This document shows, piece after piece, positions 50,188-58,886 of a stretch of DNA of 64,000 bases. The translations under genes and the position numbers were made by a program. Below the pieces are notes generated by a model. It made no database searches and had not been told where the DNA came from. It saw only the letters and a program-made list of their open reading frames with translations. This DNA comes from an uncultured Christensenella sp. (GTDB taxonomy: Bacteria > Bacillota > Clostridia > Christensenellales > UBA1750), in contig CAJJNQ010000009.1 in NCBI GenBank assembly GCA_905193155.1, positions 5,418-69,417 of the forward strand, read 5' to 3'. Each line of letters starts with the position of its first letter. Within the stretch, counting starts at the first letter, position 1.

Positions 50188-51513
50188 TCAATCCTCACCC
50201 TTGGACGGAGCCGCCGTTTCGGGCACAGGGCGCTGCTCCTTGGGCAAGGTGCGCACGCCGCCGTTTTCCGTGCGTTGGCGCGGCGGACGGCTGCGGCGGT
50301 TGTTGTTGCCGCCGTTGGGGCTGCCGCCCTGGCGGTTCTGTCCCTCGCCCTGCGGGCGTTCGCCGTCGCGACGGTTATTGCCGCCGTTATGATTCCCATT
50401 GCGTTGGGGACGCGGCGGGCGGCTGCCCTGCGGTCTGCCCTCTCCGCTCTGACCGTCCTGCGCGCCGCTGCGGGGCGCTTCCCCGTCCCTGCGTGGCAGA
50501 CGGTTGCCGCCGTTGCGGCTGCGGGGCGGGCGCGGGCGCTGCGGACGATCGCCGATGCGTTCTCCCTGTGCAGGCGCGGCGGGCTTCTCTTCCTGCACAG
50601 AATCCACGGCTGCTTCCCCGCTCTGCACGCTTTCCTGCTCTGCTGCGGCGGGCTTTTCCGTCTCTGCGGGTGCGGGCACAGACTGCGGCTGAGAACCGTC
50701 CTTGGGCGCCAGCTGCACCTGATCGAATTCGTATTCGTGAACCTCCATCGCGCCGTCCTTGCCGGGCATACGAACCTTGATCTTTTCTCGGATCACGGCC
50801 ACTTCGGACACAATGCCGCGGCCGTCGGGCGTGATGACCTCCTTGCCCACGCGCGGCACGCTGTGGTACACCTCATCGTAGGTATCCTGCTCATACTTCA
50901 GGCAGCACATGAGTCTGCCGCACAGGCCGGAGATCTTGGTGGGATTGAGCAGCAGGTTCTGCTCCTTGGCCATTTTGATGGACACCGGCTGGAAATCCCC
51001 CAGGAAAGTGCGGCAGCAGATGGGCCGGCCGCAGGAACCGAGTCCGCCGATCATCTTGGCCTCGTCGCGCACGCCGATCTGCCGAAGCTCGATGCGGGTC
51101 TTGAAAATCGAAGCCAAATCCTTGACCAGTTCGCGGAAATCGATGCGGCCGTTGGCGGTAAAATAGAAAATGATCTTGCTGACATCAAAGGTATATTCCA
51201 CATCCACCAGCTTCATTTCCAGCTGATGATGGGCAATGCGCGCCTGACCGATGGCAAAAGCCTCGGCCTCCTTGCGGGTGTTGAGCGCAATCTTTTTCAA
51301 ATCTTCTTCTGTGGCGGCGCGAATGACGGTTTTGAGCGGCTGAACGACCTCGTCGTCCTCCACCTCCTTGACCTCGGTGACCACGTCGCCGCACTCCATG
51401 CCGCGCGCAGTCTCCACAATCGCTTTATCGCCAATATGCAATTCCAGCCCGTTGGGATCGAAATAATACATCTTTCCCGCGCGCTTGAATGAGACGCCGA
51501 TAACGGTAGTCAT
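50188..51513 (-). CDS. ricT: PSP1-domain protein RicT with long RG-rich tail
   Basis: 441 residues. The PSP1 core (about 1-265) has the diagnostic cysteines in GGLGSCGRPICCRTFLGD and SGLCGRLMCCLKYE. RicT (YaaT) works with RicA and RicF in a complex that directs RNase Y maturation of mRNAs and affects sporulation and biofilm. The remaining 175 residues are low-complexity Pro/Gln then Arg/Gly/Asn-rich (RNGGNRLPRRDG, NGGNNNRRSRPPRQR), not found in the short Bacillus protein. Upstream genes holB and darA form the usual conserved cluster. Confidence 0.92.
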   Translation of the reverse strand: MTTVIGVSFKRAGKMYYFDPNGLELHIGDKAIVETARGMECGDVVTEVKEVEDDEVVQPLKTVIRAATEEDLKKIALNTRKEAEAFAIGQARIAHHQLEMKLVDVEYTFDVSKIIFYFTANGRIDFRELVKDLASIFKTRIELRQIGVRDEAKMIGGLGSCGRPICCRTFLGDFQPVSIKMAKEQNLLLNPTKISGLCGRLMCCLKYEQDTYDEVYHSVPRVGKEVITPDGRGIVSEVAVIREKIKVRMPGKDGAMEVHEYEFDQVQLAPKDGSQPQSVPAPAETEKPAAAEQESVQSGEAAVDSVQEEKPAAPAQGERIGDRPQRPRPPRSRNGGNRLPRRDGEAPRSGAQDGQSGEGRPQGSRPPRPQRNGNHNGGNNRRDGERPQGEGQNRQGGSPNGGNNNRRSRPPRQRTENGGVRTLPKEQRPVPETAAPSKGED

Positions 51514-51519
51514 AGTTTT

Positions 51520-52497
51520 TTAGTCCTCCACGATTTTTAGAAGCAACGGCGTCCAGGCGGAACGCCACTGCACGTGCGCGCCGAGACGTTTGCGCACGCG
51601 CACCGCTTCCTCCATGATACAGGCAATCCGGTCAATTGTAAAGTGTCCGGCCATCTCTTCCAGCGCTTCCTGAATCTGCCCGTCAAACGGCGCAAGGCCG
51701 CTCTGCACGCGCATCACGTCGCGCAGCACGGTTTCCAGCGCGTCCAGAAACGCCTGGCAATCCTCCGGCTTGCGCTTTTCGTTCCATGCGGAAGCCGCGC
51801 GCGGCACGTCATCCTTCCGCCGCAGCGTCTGCATGAGCTTCACCGCTTCATCCCGCCAGGCAAAATAAGGATCGTCCTCCCTGCACAGCGCGATGGCGCG
51901 CCCCATCACGCCCTGCGAAAGCCTTGCCGCGTAACGCGCGCGGCCTTCGGACATTCCCCTGCCGATCAGTTCCGAAGCAATGACCTCTTCGGAAAGCCTT
52001 GGCATGAATACCGGGCGGCAGCGGGAGCGAATCGTCGCCAGCAGTCCTTCCGGATGCGCTGTCAGCAGAAAAAAGGCTGTGCGGCCATCCGGCTCCTCCA
52101 GCGTTTTGAGCAGCGCGTTCTGCGCCGCCTCGTTCATTTTTTCCGCGTCGTGGATGATCACCGTGCGCCAGCCGCCCTCATAAGGCTTTTCGGTCAGCCG
52201 GTCGATCAGATCGCGCACCATTTTAACCGAGATGACGGAAGAATCGCTTGCCACCTCGATGTGGTCGGGATGCACGCCCATCAGCATTCTCCGGCATGGG
52301 CCGCATTCCAGGCAGGGCTTTTCGCCCTCGCCCGTGCAGTGCAGCGCCATGCTCATGGTCTGCGCCAGCGTTTTTTTGCCGCAGCCCTCGTCTCCATGGA
52401 TCAAAAAGGCATGGACAACCGAGCCTGCCTGAAAGGAGCGGGAAAGCTCCCCAAGCACACCCGGTTGTCCATGAATCTGCGAAAATTTCAGCGCCAT
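51520..52497 (-). CDS. holB: DNA polymerase III delta' subunit
   Basis: 325 residues. Walker A GDEGCGKKT (about 35-43), zinc-ribbon cysteines C54, C62, C65, C68 in the block HCTGEGEKPCLECGPC, and an SRC-type sensor LLATIRSRCRP. Part of the clamp-loader complex. The segment IHDAEKMNEAAQNALLKTLEEP is the family signature. Six bases upstream of ricT, three after darA. Confidence 0.94.
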   Translation of the reverse strand: MALKFSQIHGQPGVLGELSRSFQAGSVVHAFLIHGDEGCGKKTLAQTMSMALHCTGEGEKPCLECGPCRRMLMGVHPDHIEVASDSSVISVKMVRDLIDRLTEKPYEGGWRTVIIHDAEKMNEAAQNALLKTLEEPDGRTAFFLLTAHPEGLLATIRSRCRPVFMPRLSEEVIASELIGRGMSEGRARYAARLSQGVMGRAIALCREDDPYFAWRDEAVKLMQTLRRKDDVPRAASAWNEKRKPEDCQAFLDALETVLRDVMRVQSGLAPFDGQIQEALEEMAGHFTIDRIACIMEEAVRVRKRLGAHVQWRSAWTPLLLKIVED

Positions 52498-52500
52498 ATC

Positions 52501-52830
52501 TTAGAGCTTGATGAACTGCTCCACGTTGAGCACAAACACCGTTGCGCCGCCGACCATGACCTCGATGGGATACGGCACATAAACGCCGGTGGTGCCGGCA
52601 ACCGGGGAGGGCGAAGTTGCAATCTGCTTGCGGCTCTTGCAGACCTTTTCGATGACGTCCATTGCGCCCTGGAACTTCTCCTCGTCCACACCGAGCAGAA
52701 GGGTGGTGTTGCCCGCGCGCAGGAAACCGCCGGTGGTGGCCAGCTTGGTCACGCTGTAACCTTCGTTCATCAGGTTGCTGACCAGACGGGCCGCGTCCTC
52801 ATCCTGGACGATCGCGATAATCAGCTTCAT
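52501..52830 (-). CDS. darA: Cyclic-di-AMP receptor (PII-like, DarA/YaaQ)
   Basis: 109 residues from ATG 52830 (MKLIIAIVQDEDAARLVSNL), 8 bp after GAGGGGG. PII-like ferredoxin fold with the ligand loop TKLATTGGFLRAGNTTLL and the family end VGGATVFVLNVEQF. Trimer that binds cyclic di-AMP; the downstream partner is unknown. Forms the darA-holB-ricT cluster typical of Bacillota. Confidence 0.94.
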   Translation of the reverse strand: MKLIIAIVQDEDAARLVSNLMNEGYSVTKLATTGGFLRAGNTTLLLGVDEEKFQGAMDVIEKVCKSRKQIATSPSPVAGTTGVYVPYPIEVMVGGATVFVLNVEQFIKL

Positions 52831-52947
52831 AATCATACCCCCTCAAGATGGTTTCATCATTTTCATAAGATAATTATACAACATGAGAGGGATAATTGCA
52901 AATGGTTTCGGCTCTCAATGTAAATTTTTTATTACGTCCAAAGTTCT

Positions 52948-53193
52948 TCATCGCCTTCTTCGGACAGAGCGAATCGGCACGGTGAATTCCAACAGGCTCC
53001 GCCCTGCGCCCCGGTCGCGGGAAACCGTGATGTGAGCCTGATCGCGCTCCATTTCCAGATAGTCCGACAGCGCCGCCAGCACATCCAGCTGCATCAGCGC
53101 AAGGTCGCGGGCGCTGACCGCCGTGCGGTCCTCTCGCAACACGTTGCCCAGCCGGGCGCGCGCCACATCCCGCGTTCTTTCTCTCCCCAGCAT
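52948..53193 (-). CDS. minE: MinE-family cell division topological specificity factor
   Basis: 81 residues. The pattern ARARLGNVLREDRTAVSARDL, ALSDYLEME and the C-terminal LLEFTVPIRSVRR correspond to MinE (anti-MinCD helix and topological specificity domain). It stimulates MinD ATPase and drives pole-to-pole oscillation. Located 13 bp after minD. Confidence 0.85.
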   Translation of the reverse strand: MLGRERTRDVARARLGNVLREDRTAVSARDLALMQLDVLAALSDYLEMERDQAHITVSRDRGAGRSLLEFTVPIRSVRRRR

Positions 53194-53206
53194 AACTTCT
53201 CCCTCC

Positions 53207-53992
53207 TCATCCGAAAAGCCGCGCCAACCGCCGCAGCAGCGTGGGCGGCGCGCTCTCCTCCCTCGGTTCCTCCTGCCCCATCAGCCGCGCCGCAATCGCC
53301 CGATAGGCCAGCGACACGGGCGACGTGCCCCGCGCGACCGGTTCACCCAGGTTTCCCGCGCGGATCACCGCTTCGTCGTCCGGAATTTCGCCCAGAAATT
53401 CGCACCCCAACATCTCCACCATATCGCCGGTACGCATCATGTCGCCCCGGCGAACCATGCCCGACCGCACGCGGTTGACGATGAGCCGCGGCGCGGGCAG
53501 ATCACAGGCGCGCAGCAGGCCGATCACGCGGTCGGCGTCGCGCACGGCAGAAACCTCCGGCATCGTCACCACCACCGCCTGATTCGCCCCCGCCACCGCG
53601 TTGCGGAAGCCCTGCTCGATCCCCGCCGGGCAATCAATCAGCACATAATCGACATTCTGCGTCAAATCCGAAATCAGCGCGTCCATCTGCTCGGCGGTAA
53701 CCGCGTCTTTGTCCCGCGTCTGCGCGGCGGGCAGCAAATGCAGCCTGCCGAAAAAGCGCGGATCTTCGACCAACGCCTGCCGCAGGCGGCACTTTCCTTC
53801 CACGACGTCCACCAGATCGTAGACCACCTTTTCCTCCAGCCCCATCACCACGTCCAGATTGCGCAGCCCGATATCGGTATCCACCAGCAAAACGTGCGCG
53901 CCGCGCAGCGCCATGGCTGCGCCGATGTTGAGCGTGGCGGTGGTCTTGCCCACGCCGCCCTTGCCCGACGTAATCACGATCGCTTCCCCCAT
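53207..53992 (-). CDS. minD: Septum site-determining ATPase MinD
   Basis: 261 residues. Deviant Walker A SGKGGVGKTT (9-18) with the signature Lys, switch I VDTDIGLRNLD, Walker B YVLIDCPAG. The C terminus PPTLLRRLARLFG is an amphipathic membrane-targeting helix. Places the division site with MinE; minC is not upstream, where a divergent AraC-type gene lies. ATG follows GAAAGGAGG. Confidence 0.95.
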   Translation of the reverse strand: MGEAIVITSGKGGVGKTTATLNIGAAMALRGAHVLLVDTDIGLRNLDVVMGLEEKVVYDLVDVVEGKCRLRQALVEDPRFFGRLHLLPAAQTRDKDAVTAEQMDALISDLTQNVDYVLIDCPAGIEQGFRNAVAGANQAVVVTMPEVSAVRDADRVIGLLRACDLPAPRLIVNRVRSGMVRRGDMMRTGDMVEMLGCEFLGEIPDDEAVIRAGNLGEPVARGTSPVSLAYRAIAARLMGQEEPREESAPPTLLRRLARLFG

Positions 53993-54148
53993 GCGCGCCC
54001 TCCTTTCTCATCCACATGGCGTTTTCCGGGGAAATTTCCCCCTCGCCGCCGTTCTTTTCTCTGAGAATATCCCGCCGCGCATTCTCCCGCAAGGCGTGTC
54101 GTGCCGTTTCGACCGATATTTTGATTTCCGGACAAAAAGCCGTCTTTC

Positions 54149-54177
54149 TTGCATTTTGTCTTATTTTGTGCTATGTT
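54149..54177 (+). promoter_or_regulatory. Promoter of the AraC-GNAT gene
   Basis: TTGCAT (54149-54154), 17-bp spacer, TATGTT (54172-54177). The start near 54184 leaves a short leader before ATG 54203. Confidence 0.6.
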
Positions 54178-54202
54178 GATTGAAAAGGAGATGGATTCAC
54201 TC

Positions 54203-55783
54203 ATGGATTGTCAGAGACTGCCCTTCATGCCGGATACGCCGGATGACGACCTGGTGCTGCTGCACCAATATCATGTATCGGAAACCTACCCGATGCATTC
54301 GCATGAATTCTATGAGATTTTCTACGTCGTCAAGGGGCAGGCGCTGCATCAGATCAACGGTTCCTCTCAGATTGTGACGGAGGGCTCGCTGGTTTTCATC
54401 CGTCCGGACGATGTGCACTGCTATCAGCTGCTGAATTTTTCGGACTTTGAGTTCATCAACGTCAACATCTCCCTGGCGCTGACCGCGCAGGCTTTCCTCT
54501 GGATGCGTATCCCCGTAGAGAGCGCGACCGACCCGGCGCTGCCGCCCAGCATCAAGCTGACGGGCCCGGCACATCTGGAAATACGCCGCCGTTTCACGGA
54601 GCTTTCTCAGATGCCCTCCGGCCCTTCCCGGCGGCGCACCTTCTGCGCGCTGCTGCCGGAGCTGCTGCTTCAGCTCTTCACCCGGCAGGGACTGGACAAG
54701 GCGCAGGTCGTACCCCGTTGGATGGCGGACGTGCTGCGCCAACTCGATCAGCCGAAGAATTTCATCTGCGGCCTGCCCGCGCTGCTGAGCATGACCTCCT
54801 ATACGCAGGAGCATTTGACGCGCAGCTTCCGCAAATACGTCCATCTGTCGCCCACGGCCTATATCAATCAAAAGCGCCTGGGGTATGCGGCGGAATTGAT
54901 GGTTAACAGCGGCGCTACGCCGCCGCAGGCCGCGCAGCAGGCCGGGTTCCATAACATCAGCCATTTTTACCACCTTTTTCATCAGCAGTACAGCTGCACA
55001 CCGCTGCAATTTTCCGCGCAATACCGTGATGCGCAGCGTTCGCAGTCCGCACGACTCTTTGACATCAGCCATCGCGCCGCGCGGGAATGCGCGCAGCACA
55101 ACGCTGTGCGTGTTCCGCTGGAAAAAGGGCTTTTTGCCTATTACTTGGACGAAGGACTCGCGCAGATTTACCTCTCGCTCTCCCACGATGTGACCGACCG
55201 CGACCTGAACGAAGCGTCCTCCTGCTGGGACCCGCGCATCACGCCCGGCGCGACGCTGCACATCAACGGCGGCAATCAGGCGCTCTGCGACTATGTTCAG
55301 ATCAAGTTCGGCCGTGCGCCGATTTGGCAGGCGCGGGAGTTTTCGCTGCCGCGGGATCGCTTCGTTGCTCACTGCAAAGCAGCGCTGCCCGACGGCATTC
55401 GGCTGGAAAACGGCACGGACGATTCGCTGCCGCTCTGCCACGAAATTGCAAAGCACGCACTGCCCGACGCCTCCTTGCAGCCTTTAATACAGTGCGCATG
55501 GGGCGACTGTACGCCGGATCAGCTTCTTCTGCTGTTCTATGGAGAAACGCCTGTGGGCTTTGCCTGCATGATTGATGACAGCATCCCCCTCTTTGCACTG
55601 CTGCCCGAATATCAGGGGCGTGGCTGGGGATTTTTTCTGCTTTGCGCTGCCATGGAACGCGTGTTTATCACCGGCGCGTCGCAATGCTATGTCACCGCCG
55701 CAGAAAGCGTCGCCGTCGCGCAGCATCTGCTGCATAAGCTCCAGTTTGACGAAACCGGCCATGAGACGGTTTTCCTGCTCTAA
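54203..55783 (+). CDS. AraC-family regulator with C-terminal GNAT-like domain
   Basis: 526 residues. Residues about 20-100 form a cupin-like sensing domain (HSHEFYEIFYVVKGQALHQI); the AraC double HTH lies around 190-290 (LPALLSMTSYTQEHLTRSFR; GFHNISHFYHLFHQQYSCTP). The last 220 residues resemble a GCN5-type acetyltransferase fold, with the acetyl-CoA signature LLPEYQGRGWGFFLL and the end FDETGHETVFLL. An AraC-GNAT fusion of this kind is unusual. Start ATG 54203 is 12 bp after AAGGAG; upstream frames overlap the promoter. Confidence 0.8.
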   Translation: MDCQRLPFMPDTPDDDLVLLHQYHVSETYPMHSHEFYEIFYVVKGQALHQINGSSQIVTEGSLVFIRPDDVHCYQLLNFSDFEFINVNISLALTAQAFLWMRIPVESATDPALPPSIKLTGPAHLEIRRRFTELSQMPSGPSRRRTFCALLPELLLQLFTRQGLDKAQVVPRWMADVLRQLDQPKNFICGLPALLSMTSYTQEHLTRSFRKYVHLSPTAYINQKRLGYAAELMVNSGATPPQAAQQAGFHNISHFYHLFHQQYSCTPLQFSAQYRDAQRSQSARLFDISHRAARECAQHNAVRVPLEKGLFAYYLDEGLAQIYLSLSHDVTDRDLNEASSCWDPRITPGATLHINGGNQALCDYVQIKFGRAPIWQAREFSLPRDRFVAHCKAALPDGIRLENGTDDSLPLCHEIAKHALPDASLQPLIQCAWGDCTPDQLLLLFYGETPVGFACMIDDSIPLFALLPEYQGRGWGFFLLCAAMERVFITGASQCYVTAAESVAVAQHLLHKLQFDETGHETVFLL

Positions 55784-55886
55784 ACCCTTGCATCAAAAAA
55801 CGCACCCGCTTGATTACAAGGGTGCTCATAAGACAGTAATTCTAAAAATTACGATTATGGCATCTGTCAGGCGGGATTGGCAACGA

Positions 55887-55929
55887 AATAACGGGTATCC
55901 GGTGAGAGCCGGATACCCGTTATTTTTTT
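55887..55929 (+). terminator. Terminator after the AraC-GNAT gene
   Basis: AATAACGGGTATCCGG (55887-55902) pairs with CCGGATACCCGTTATT (55909-55924), 16 bp perfect, followed by seven T. Confidence 0.92.
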
Positions 55930-56006
55930 GCTGTCACGAAAAGCAATAGATTTATTCACAGCTTTCAGGTATAATTGCCTTAAATCAATCCTATCCCATC
56001 CATTCC

Positions 56007-56027
56007 GAGATTTTTTCAAAAAATCTC
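56007..56027. promoter_or_regulatory. 21-bp dyad upstream of the element's first gene
   Basis: GAGATTTTTT and AAAAAATCTC around a single C, perfect arms of 10 bp. It could be an operator, a recombinase site or a hairpin; no close promoter was defined. Confidence 0.35.
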
Positions 56028-56117
56028 AAAAAAGTTTAGAGGCATTGGAACAATTCAGCCGTTCTCATGCCATATATAGTAGAGGGCTGAATACAGAAGT
56101 GATTGGAGGTGACGCTG

Positions 56118-57050
56118 ATGGACAAGCAGACAGGCCCAAAAGGTTTTCTTGTGGTGCTGCCCGGTGAGATCATCGAGATACCGCAGGACAGCGACAAATC
56201 ATGGCTGACGCTGTTTTACAGCTTACCGCGAGAGCTTGCGGAGAAGTGGAAGCCAGCCTATGAGCTGCCCCGCTGCCCGTATGAGGTCTTGCGGACGGAT
56301 AAGTATGACCACATCGTATGTGACGATATGTTCAAGCTGCTTGTGTGGGACTGCTACGCATGGAGCGCATGGCAGTTCTTCCAAGTCAAAGACCGCAAGG
56401 GCAATTACCGCGACATTCCCGGCAGCTGGAATCAGTATGCAGGATATTTCCCTTTGTGGCGGCTGTCGTACAGCATCATCCCCTACATCCGCATGAAGTT
56501 TGAACAGAACGGATTGGGTTTCCAGAACCTATACAACATCCCGCAGGGCGTGGAAGTGCCGTGGCTGACCTATCAGCAGTTCAGCAATCTGGTCGGCAAT
56601 GTCACCGACATGGTGATTGCGGAACAGAACTGGCAGCCGATGATCGATGCGATCTGGGAGAACCGCACCGTGGAGGACTACGAAACCACAAGCAGCACCG
56701 TCAAGACGGATTTCATGCGGAAGTGGCATCACAACCGCTCCGGCAAGCCAATTTCTCTTGACGAGATGATGGAGAGCGAGGACGGCGATATTTTCGAGGT
56801 AGCCGATCCACGGAGCGAGTTTGAGCAGAAGGTTATTTCTGAAATGCAGATTGCCGCCTTTGCCGAGCAGAGCATTAGCGAGAAAGACCGGGAAATATTG
56901 AAGCTGCGCATGGACGGCTTGACTGAACAGGAGATTGCAGACAAGGTTGGCTACAAGACCGCCAGCGCAGTCCATAAGCGGATTACCAAAATTGCCGAAG
57001 CCTATGAGGATTATGTGACAGCAGAGTATCAGAAGTATTTGGACAAGTAA
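56118..57050 (+). CDS. Sigma-70-like factor of a mobile element
   Basis: 310 residues. The C terminus is a sigma region 4 helix-turn-helix: ISEKDREILKLRMDGLTEQEIADKVGYKTASAVHKR. Most of the N-terminal part (about 1-230) has no recognised domain, with many aromatic residues (WDCYAWSAWQFFQV). Proteins of this kind are the usual first gene of Clostridia conjugative elements and may direct expression of element genes. ATG 56118 follows GGAGGTGA; five upstream in-frame residues are dropped. Confidence 0.75.
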   Translation: MDKQTGPKGFLVVLPGEIIEIPQDSDKSWLTLFYSLPRELAEKWKPAYELPRCPYEVLRTDKYDHIVCDDMFKLLVWDCYAWSAWQFFQVKDRKGNYRDIPGSWNQYAGYFPLWRLSYSIIPYIRMKFEQNGLGFQNLYNIPQGVEVPWLTYQQFSNLVGNVTDMVIAEQNWQPMIDAIWENRTVEDYETTSSTVKTDFMRKWHHNRSGKPISLDEMMESEDGDIFEVADPRSEFEQKVISEMQIAAFAEQSISEKDREILKLRMDGLTEQEIADKVGYKTASAVHKRITKIAEAYEDYVTAEYQKYLDK

Positions 57051-57119
57051 ACAGACGCAGAAGCGGCAGCAGTTACCGAAATGGTAGCTGCTGCTTTTTC
57101 ATGCGGGAAAGGAGATTTT

Positions 57120-57344
57120 ATGAGCAAAGAACCGTTTGAAGCCATGCCCGATGTGATGGATGCAAAGCAGATTGCCAAAGCGTTGCACCTATCCAAAGCC
57201 GGGGCTTACACCCTGCTGAACGCAGAGGATTTCCCCACGCTAAAAATCGGCGGGAGGAAGCTCGTCATGAAGCAGGATTTATTGCTCTGGCTGAAAAAAC
57301 ACACCAACGGTCAAGAGCTGGGAAAAACAGAAAACAGCCAATAA
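57120..57344 (+). CDS. Excisionase-like helix-turn-helix protein
   Basis: 74 residues from ATG 57120 (AAAGGAG upstream). The winged-helix motif MDAKQIAKALHLSKAGAYTLLNAEDFPTLKIGGRKLV is the HTH_17/excisionase type, which binds near attachment sites and helps excision, or acts as a small regulator. Follows the sigma-like gene by 69 bp. Confidence 0.8.
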   Translation: MSKEPFEAMPDVMDAKQIAKALHLSKAGAYTLLNAEDFPTLKIGGRKLVMKQDLLLWLKKHTNGQELGKTENSQ

Positions 57345-57476
57345 TGACTGCCCGGACACACTACTCTCTGCCCGAGCAGTTTTTATTTGAAAATCGCTAT
57401 TTTCCCAAATTCAAGAGCCGAGAAAAATCACCGAAAAATGCCGCCCTCGCGGAGTGGAGCGCAGAAAGGAGTTAAA

Positions 57477-57770
57477 ATGCGAACGGGACTAACCAAGCGG
57501 CAGAAAACCACAGAAATCTTTTTTGATGAAACAAAGAGCAGGATCACCGTCTACACCCATAACACCGACTTGAAGAAGCGGCTGACCGCCTATGCGGAGC
57601 AATACCCCGACCATTGCAATATGACGGACGAGGATACCGAAACAGGCTACAAGGCGTTTGAGATTGAAAAGGGGCGGTTGTCTTTCCGTCTGACTGCACC
57701 ATACAGTAAAGAACGCCGACAGGCGGCAAGCGATTATGCAAAGCAAAATATTCGCCATAAAAGAAATTAA
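57477..57770 (+). CDS. Conserved mobile-element protein, unknown function
   Basis: 97 residues from ATG 57477, 6 bp after AAAGGAG. Contains TTEIFFDETKSRITVYTHNT and ends SDYAKQNIRHKRN; mostly beta-strand then basic helix. No catalytic motif. Such small proteins accompany the excisionase-like gene in many Clostridia elements. Last gene before the AT-rich cargo. Confidence 0.55.
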   Translation: MRTGLTKRQKTTEIFFDETKSRITVYTHNTDLKKRLTAYAEQYPDHCNMTDEDTETGYKAFEIEKGRLSFRLTAPYSKERRQAASDYAKQNIRHKRN

Positions 57771-57804
57771 GTTTGCAAAAAAGGATATTAAATCTATATT
57801 TGCG

Positions 57805-57833
57805 TTGAAATGTTCATTCTTTTCTGATATAAT
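57805..57833 (+). promoter_or_regulatory. Promoter of the restriction-modification operon
   Basis: TTGAAA (57805-57810), 17-bp spacer, TATAAT (57828-57833), 26 bp before the C-protein ATG. Confidence 0.75.
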
Positions 57834-57859
57834 AAAAATTATGATTCGGAGGTAGCAGA

Positions 57860-58066
57860 ATGGCAGTTACTTATACGAAGTTGTGGAAATTACTTTTGGA
57901 CAAAAAATTGAAACGAACTGACTTAAAAGAAATTGCGGGTATCAGCAGTAGCACACTTGCAAAACTTGGAAAAGATGAATACGTTTCTATGGAAAGTATT
58001 GATAGAATATGTGCTGCATTAAAATGTGATATTTCAGAAGTAATATCCGTTTCGAACGAAAAGTAA
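57860..58066 (+). CDS. XRE-type regulator, probable restriction-modification controller
   Basis: 68 residues, a single Cro/C1-type helix-turn-helix: KLWKLLLDKKLKRTDLKEIAGISSSTLAKLGKDEYVSMESIDRICAALKCDISEV. Size and position directly before endonuclease and methyltransferase genes match C proteins, which delay endonuclease expression after entry into a new host. No clear repeated C-box was found near the promoter, so auto-regulation is inferred. ATG follows CGGAGG. Confidence 0.82.
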   Translation: MAVTYTKLWKLLLDKKLKRTDLKEIAGISSSTLAKLGKDEYVSMESIDRICAALKCDISEVISVSNEK

Positions 58067-58079
58067 GGAGACAAAGATA

Positions 58080-58886
58080 ATGACAACCGAGCAAAACATT
58101 CGATATAGAAATATACTTATAGAGCCAATTAATGAATGTGCACACTATTCACCCAAATTTGGGCATGGACGAAATGGTGGATTTTCGCTTGCAGAATTCC
58201 AAACATTATACGGAGCAGATGCGTTTTATAAATGGCTTGGATTGGACAATCCTCTTATGTATTCTGCCCATAAAGCAGCTGGTGGCATTACCAGTGTTTA
58301 TCGGCAAATTGGCATTGGCTGCGAACGCCTTGTCAGGGCTATTTTTATGGATTATCTTGGCCTCAATGCTGACGATGTCACATGGTCTTACAAAGTTACT
58401 GGAACTAACGGAAAAGAACGTACACTTTCTTTGGATGGGCGAATTATAATTGATAAAATCCCAGACGAAGAAATTAAAGAACGCTGTACCGCCTGGATGA
58501 TGCAAGTAGCAGATAATCTGGAACTTGCTACTCCAATCCGGGAAGCAATAACTGGTATCGTTTTCGAAGTAAGGCAAGGATACAAAAGCAAAGACTCCAA
58601 ACGTCAGAACGCAGATATTGCCAACGCAGCAAATGCGTATGCCAATGGATATATCCCTTGTCTAATGGTTATGTCTGCACAGATAGACGATGATATTGTA
58701 GCTCGATATAATGTCGCAAAATGGGCAATTCTCCAAGGTTTTGTTGAGACATCCCCTTACGTTTCAACCTTTAGCTTTTTTAAACAGGTTATTGGGTTTG
58801 ACTTTGTCGAATTCATGAACAGTAACCAAGAATACTTTAAAGAAAAGATTCAGCATGTTCTTGAACAGCTGATGAGGGCAGAGTAA
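58080..58886 (+). CDS. Putative type II restriction endonuclease
   Basis: 268 residues. A possible PD-(D/E)xK core: Asp in TLSLDGRIII (about 120), then FEVRQGYKSKDSKRQNADI (about 163-181) with Glu and Lys suitable for metal and phosphate contact. The N terminus (SPKFGHGRNGGFSLAEFQ, AAGGITSVYRQIGIGCERL) recalls the ApaLI family from memory; this is not certain. Placement between a C protein and a methyltransferase gene (stop codon adjoins the next ATG) is the main support. AT-rich. Confidence 0.72.
   Translation: MTTEQNIRYRNILIEPINECAHYSPKFGHGRNGGFSLAEFQTLYGADAFYKWLGLDNPLMYSAHKAAGGITSVYRQIGIGCERLVRAIFMDYLGLNADDVTWSYKVTGTNGKERTLSLDGRIIIDKIPDEEIKERCTAWMMQVADNLELATPIREAITGIVFEVRQGYKSKDSKRQNADIANAANAYANGYIPCLMVMSAQIDDDIVARYNVAKWAILQGFVETSPYVSTFSFFKQVIGFDFVEFMNSNQEYFKEKIQHVLEQLMRAE

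Larger units (their letters stand above)
55784..56117. other. Junction between chromosome and mobile element
   Basis: About 334 bp without a gene. It includes the terminator at 55887-55929, a GTAATT-ctaaa-AATTAC dyad (55836-55852) and a second dyad, GAGATTTTTT-c-AAAAAATCTC (56007-56027), 90 bp before the first element gene. The left end of the element should lie here; I cannot fix the exact point because the other end is outside the window. Confidence 0.5.

Noticed and set aside
55836..55852. GTAATT-ctaaa-AATTAC as attachment core
   Set aside because: It lies before the chromosomal terminator, and without the right end no direct repeat can be shown.
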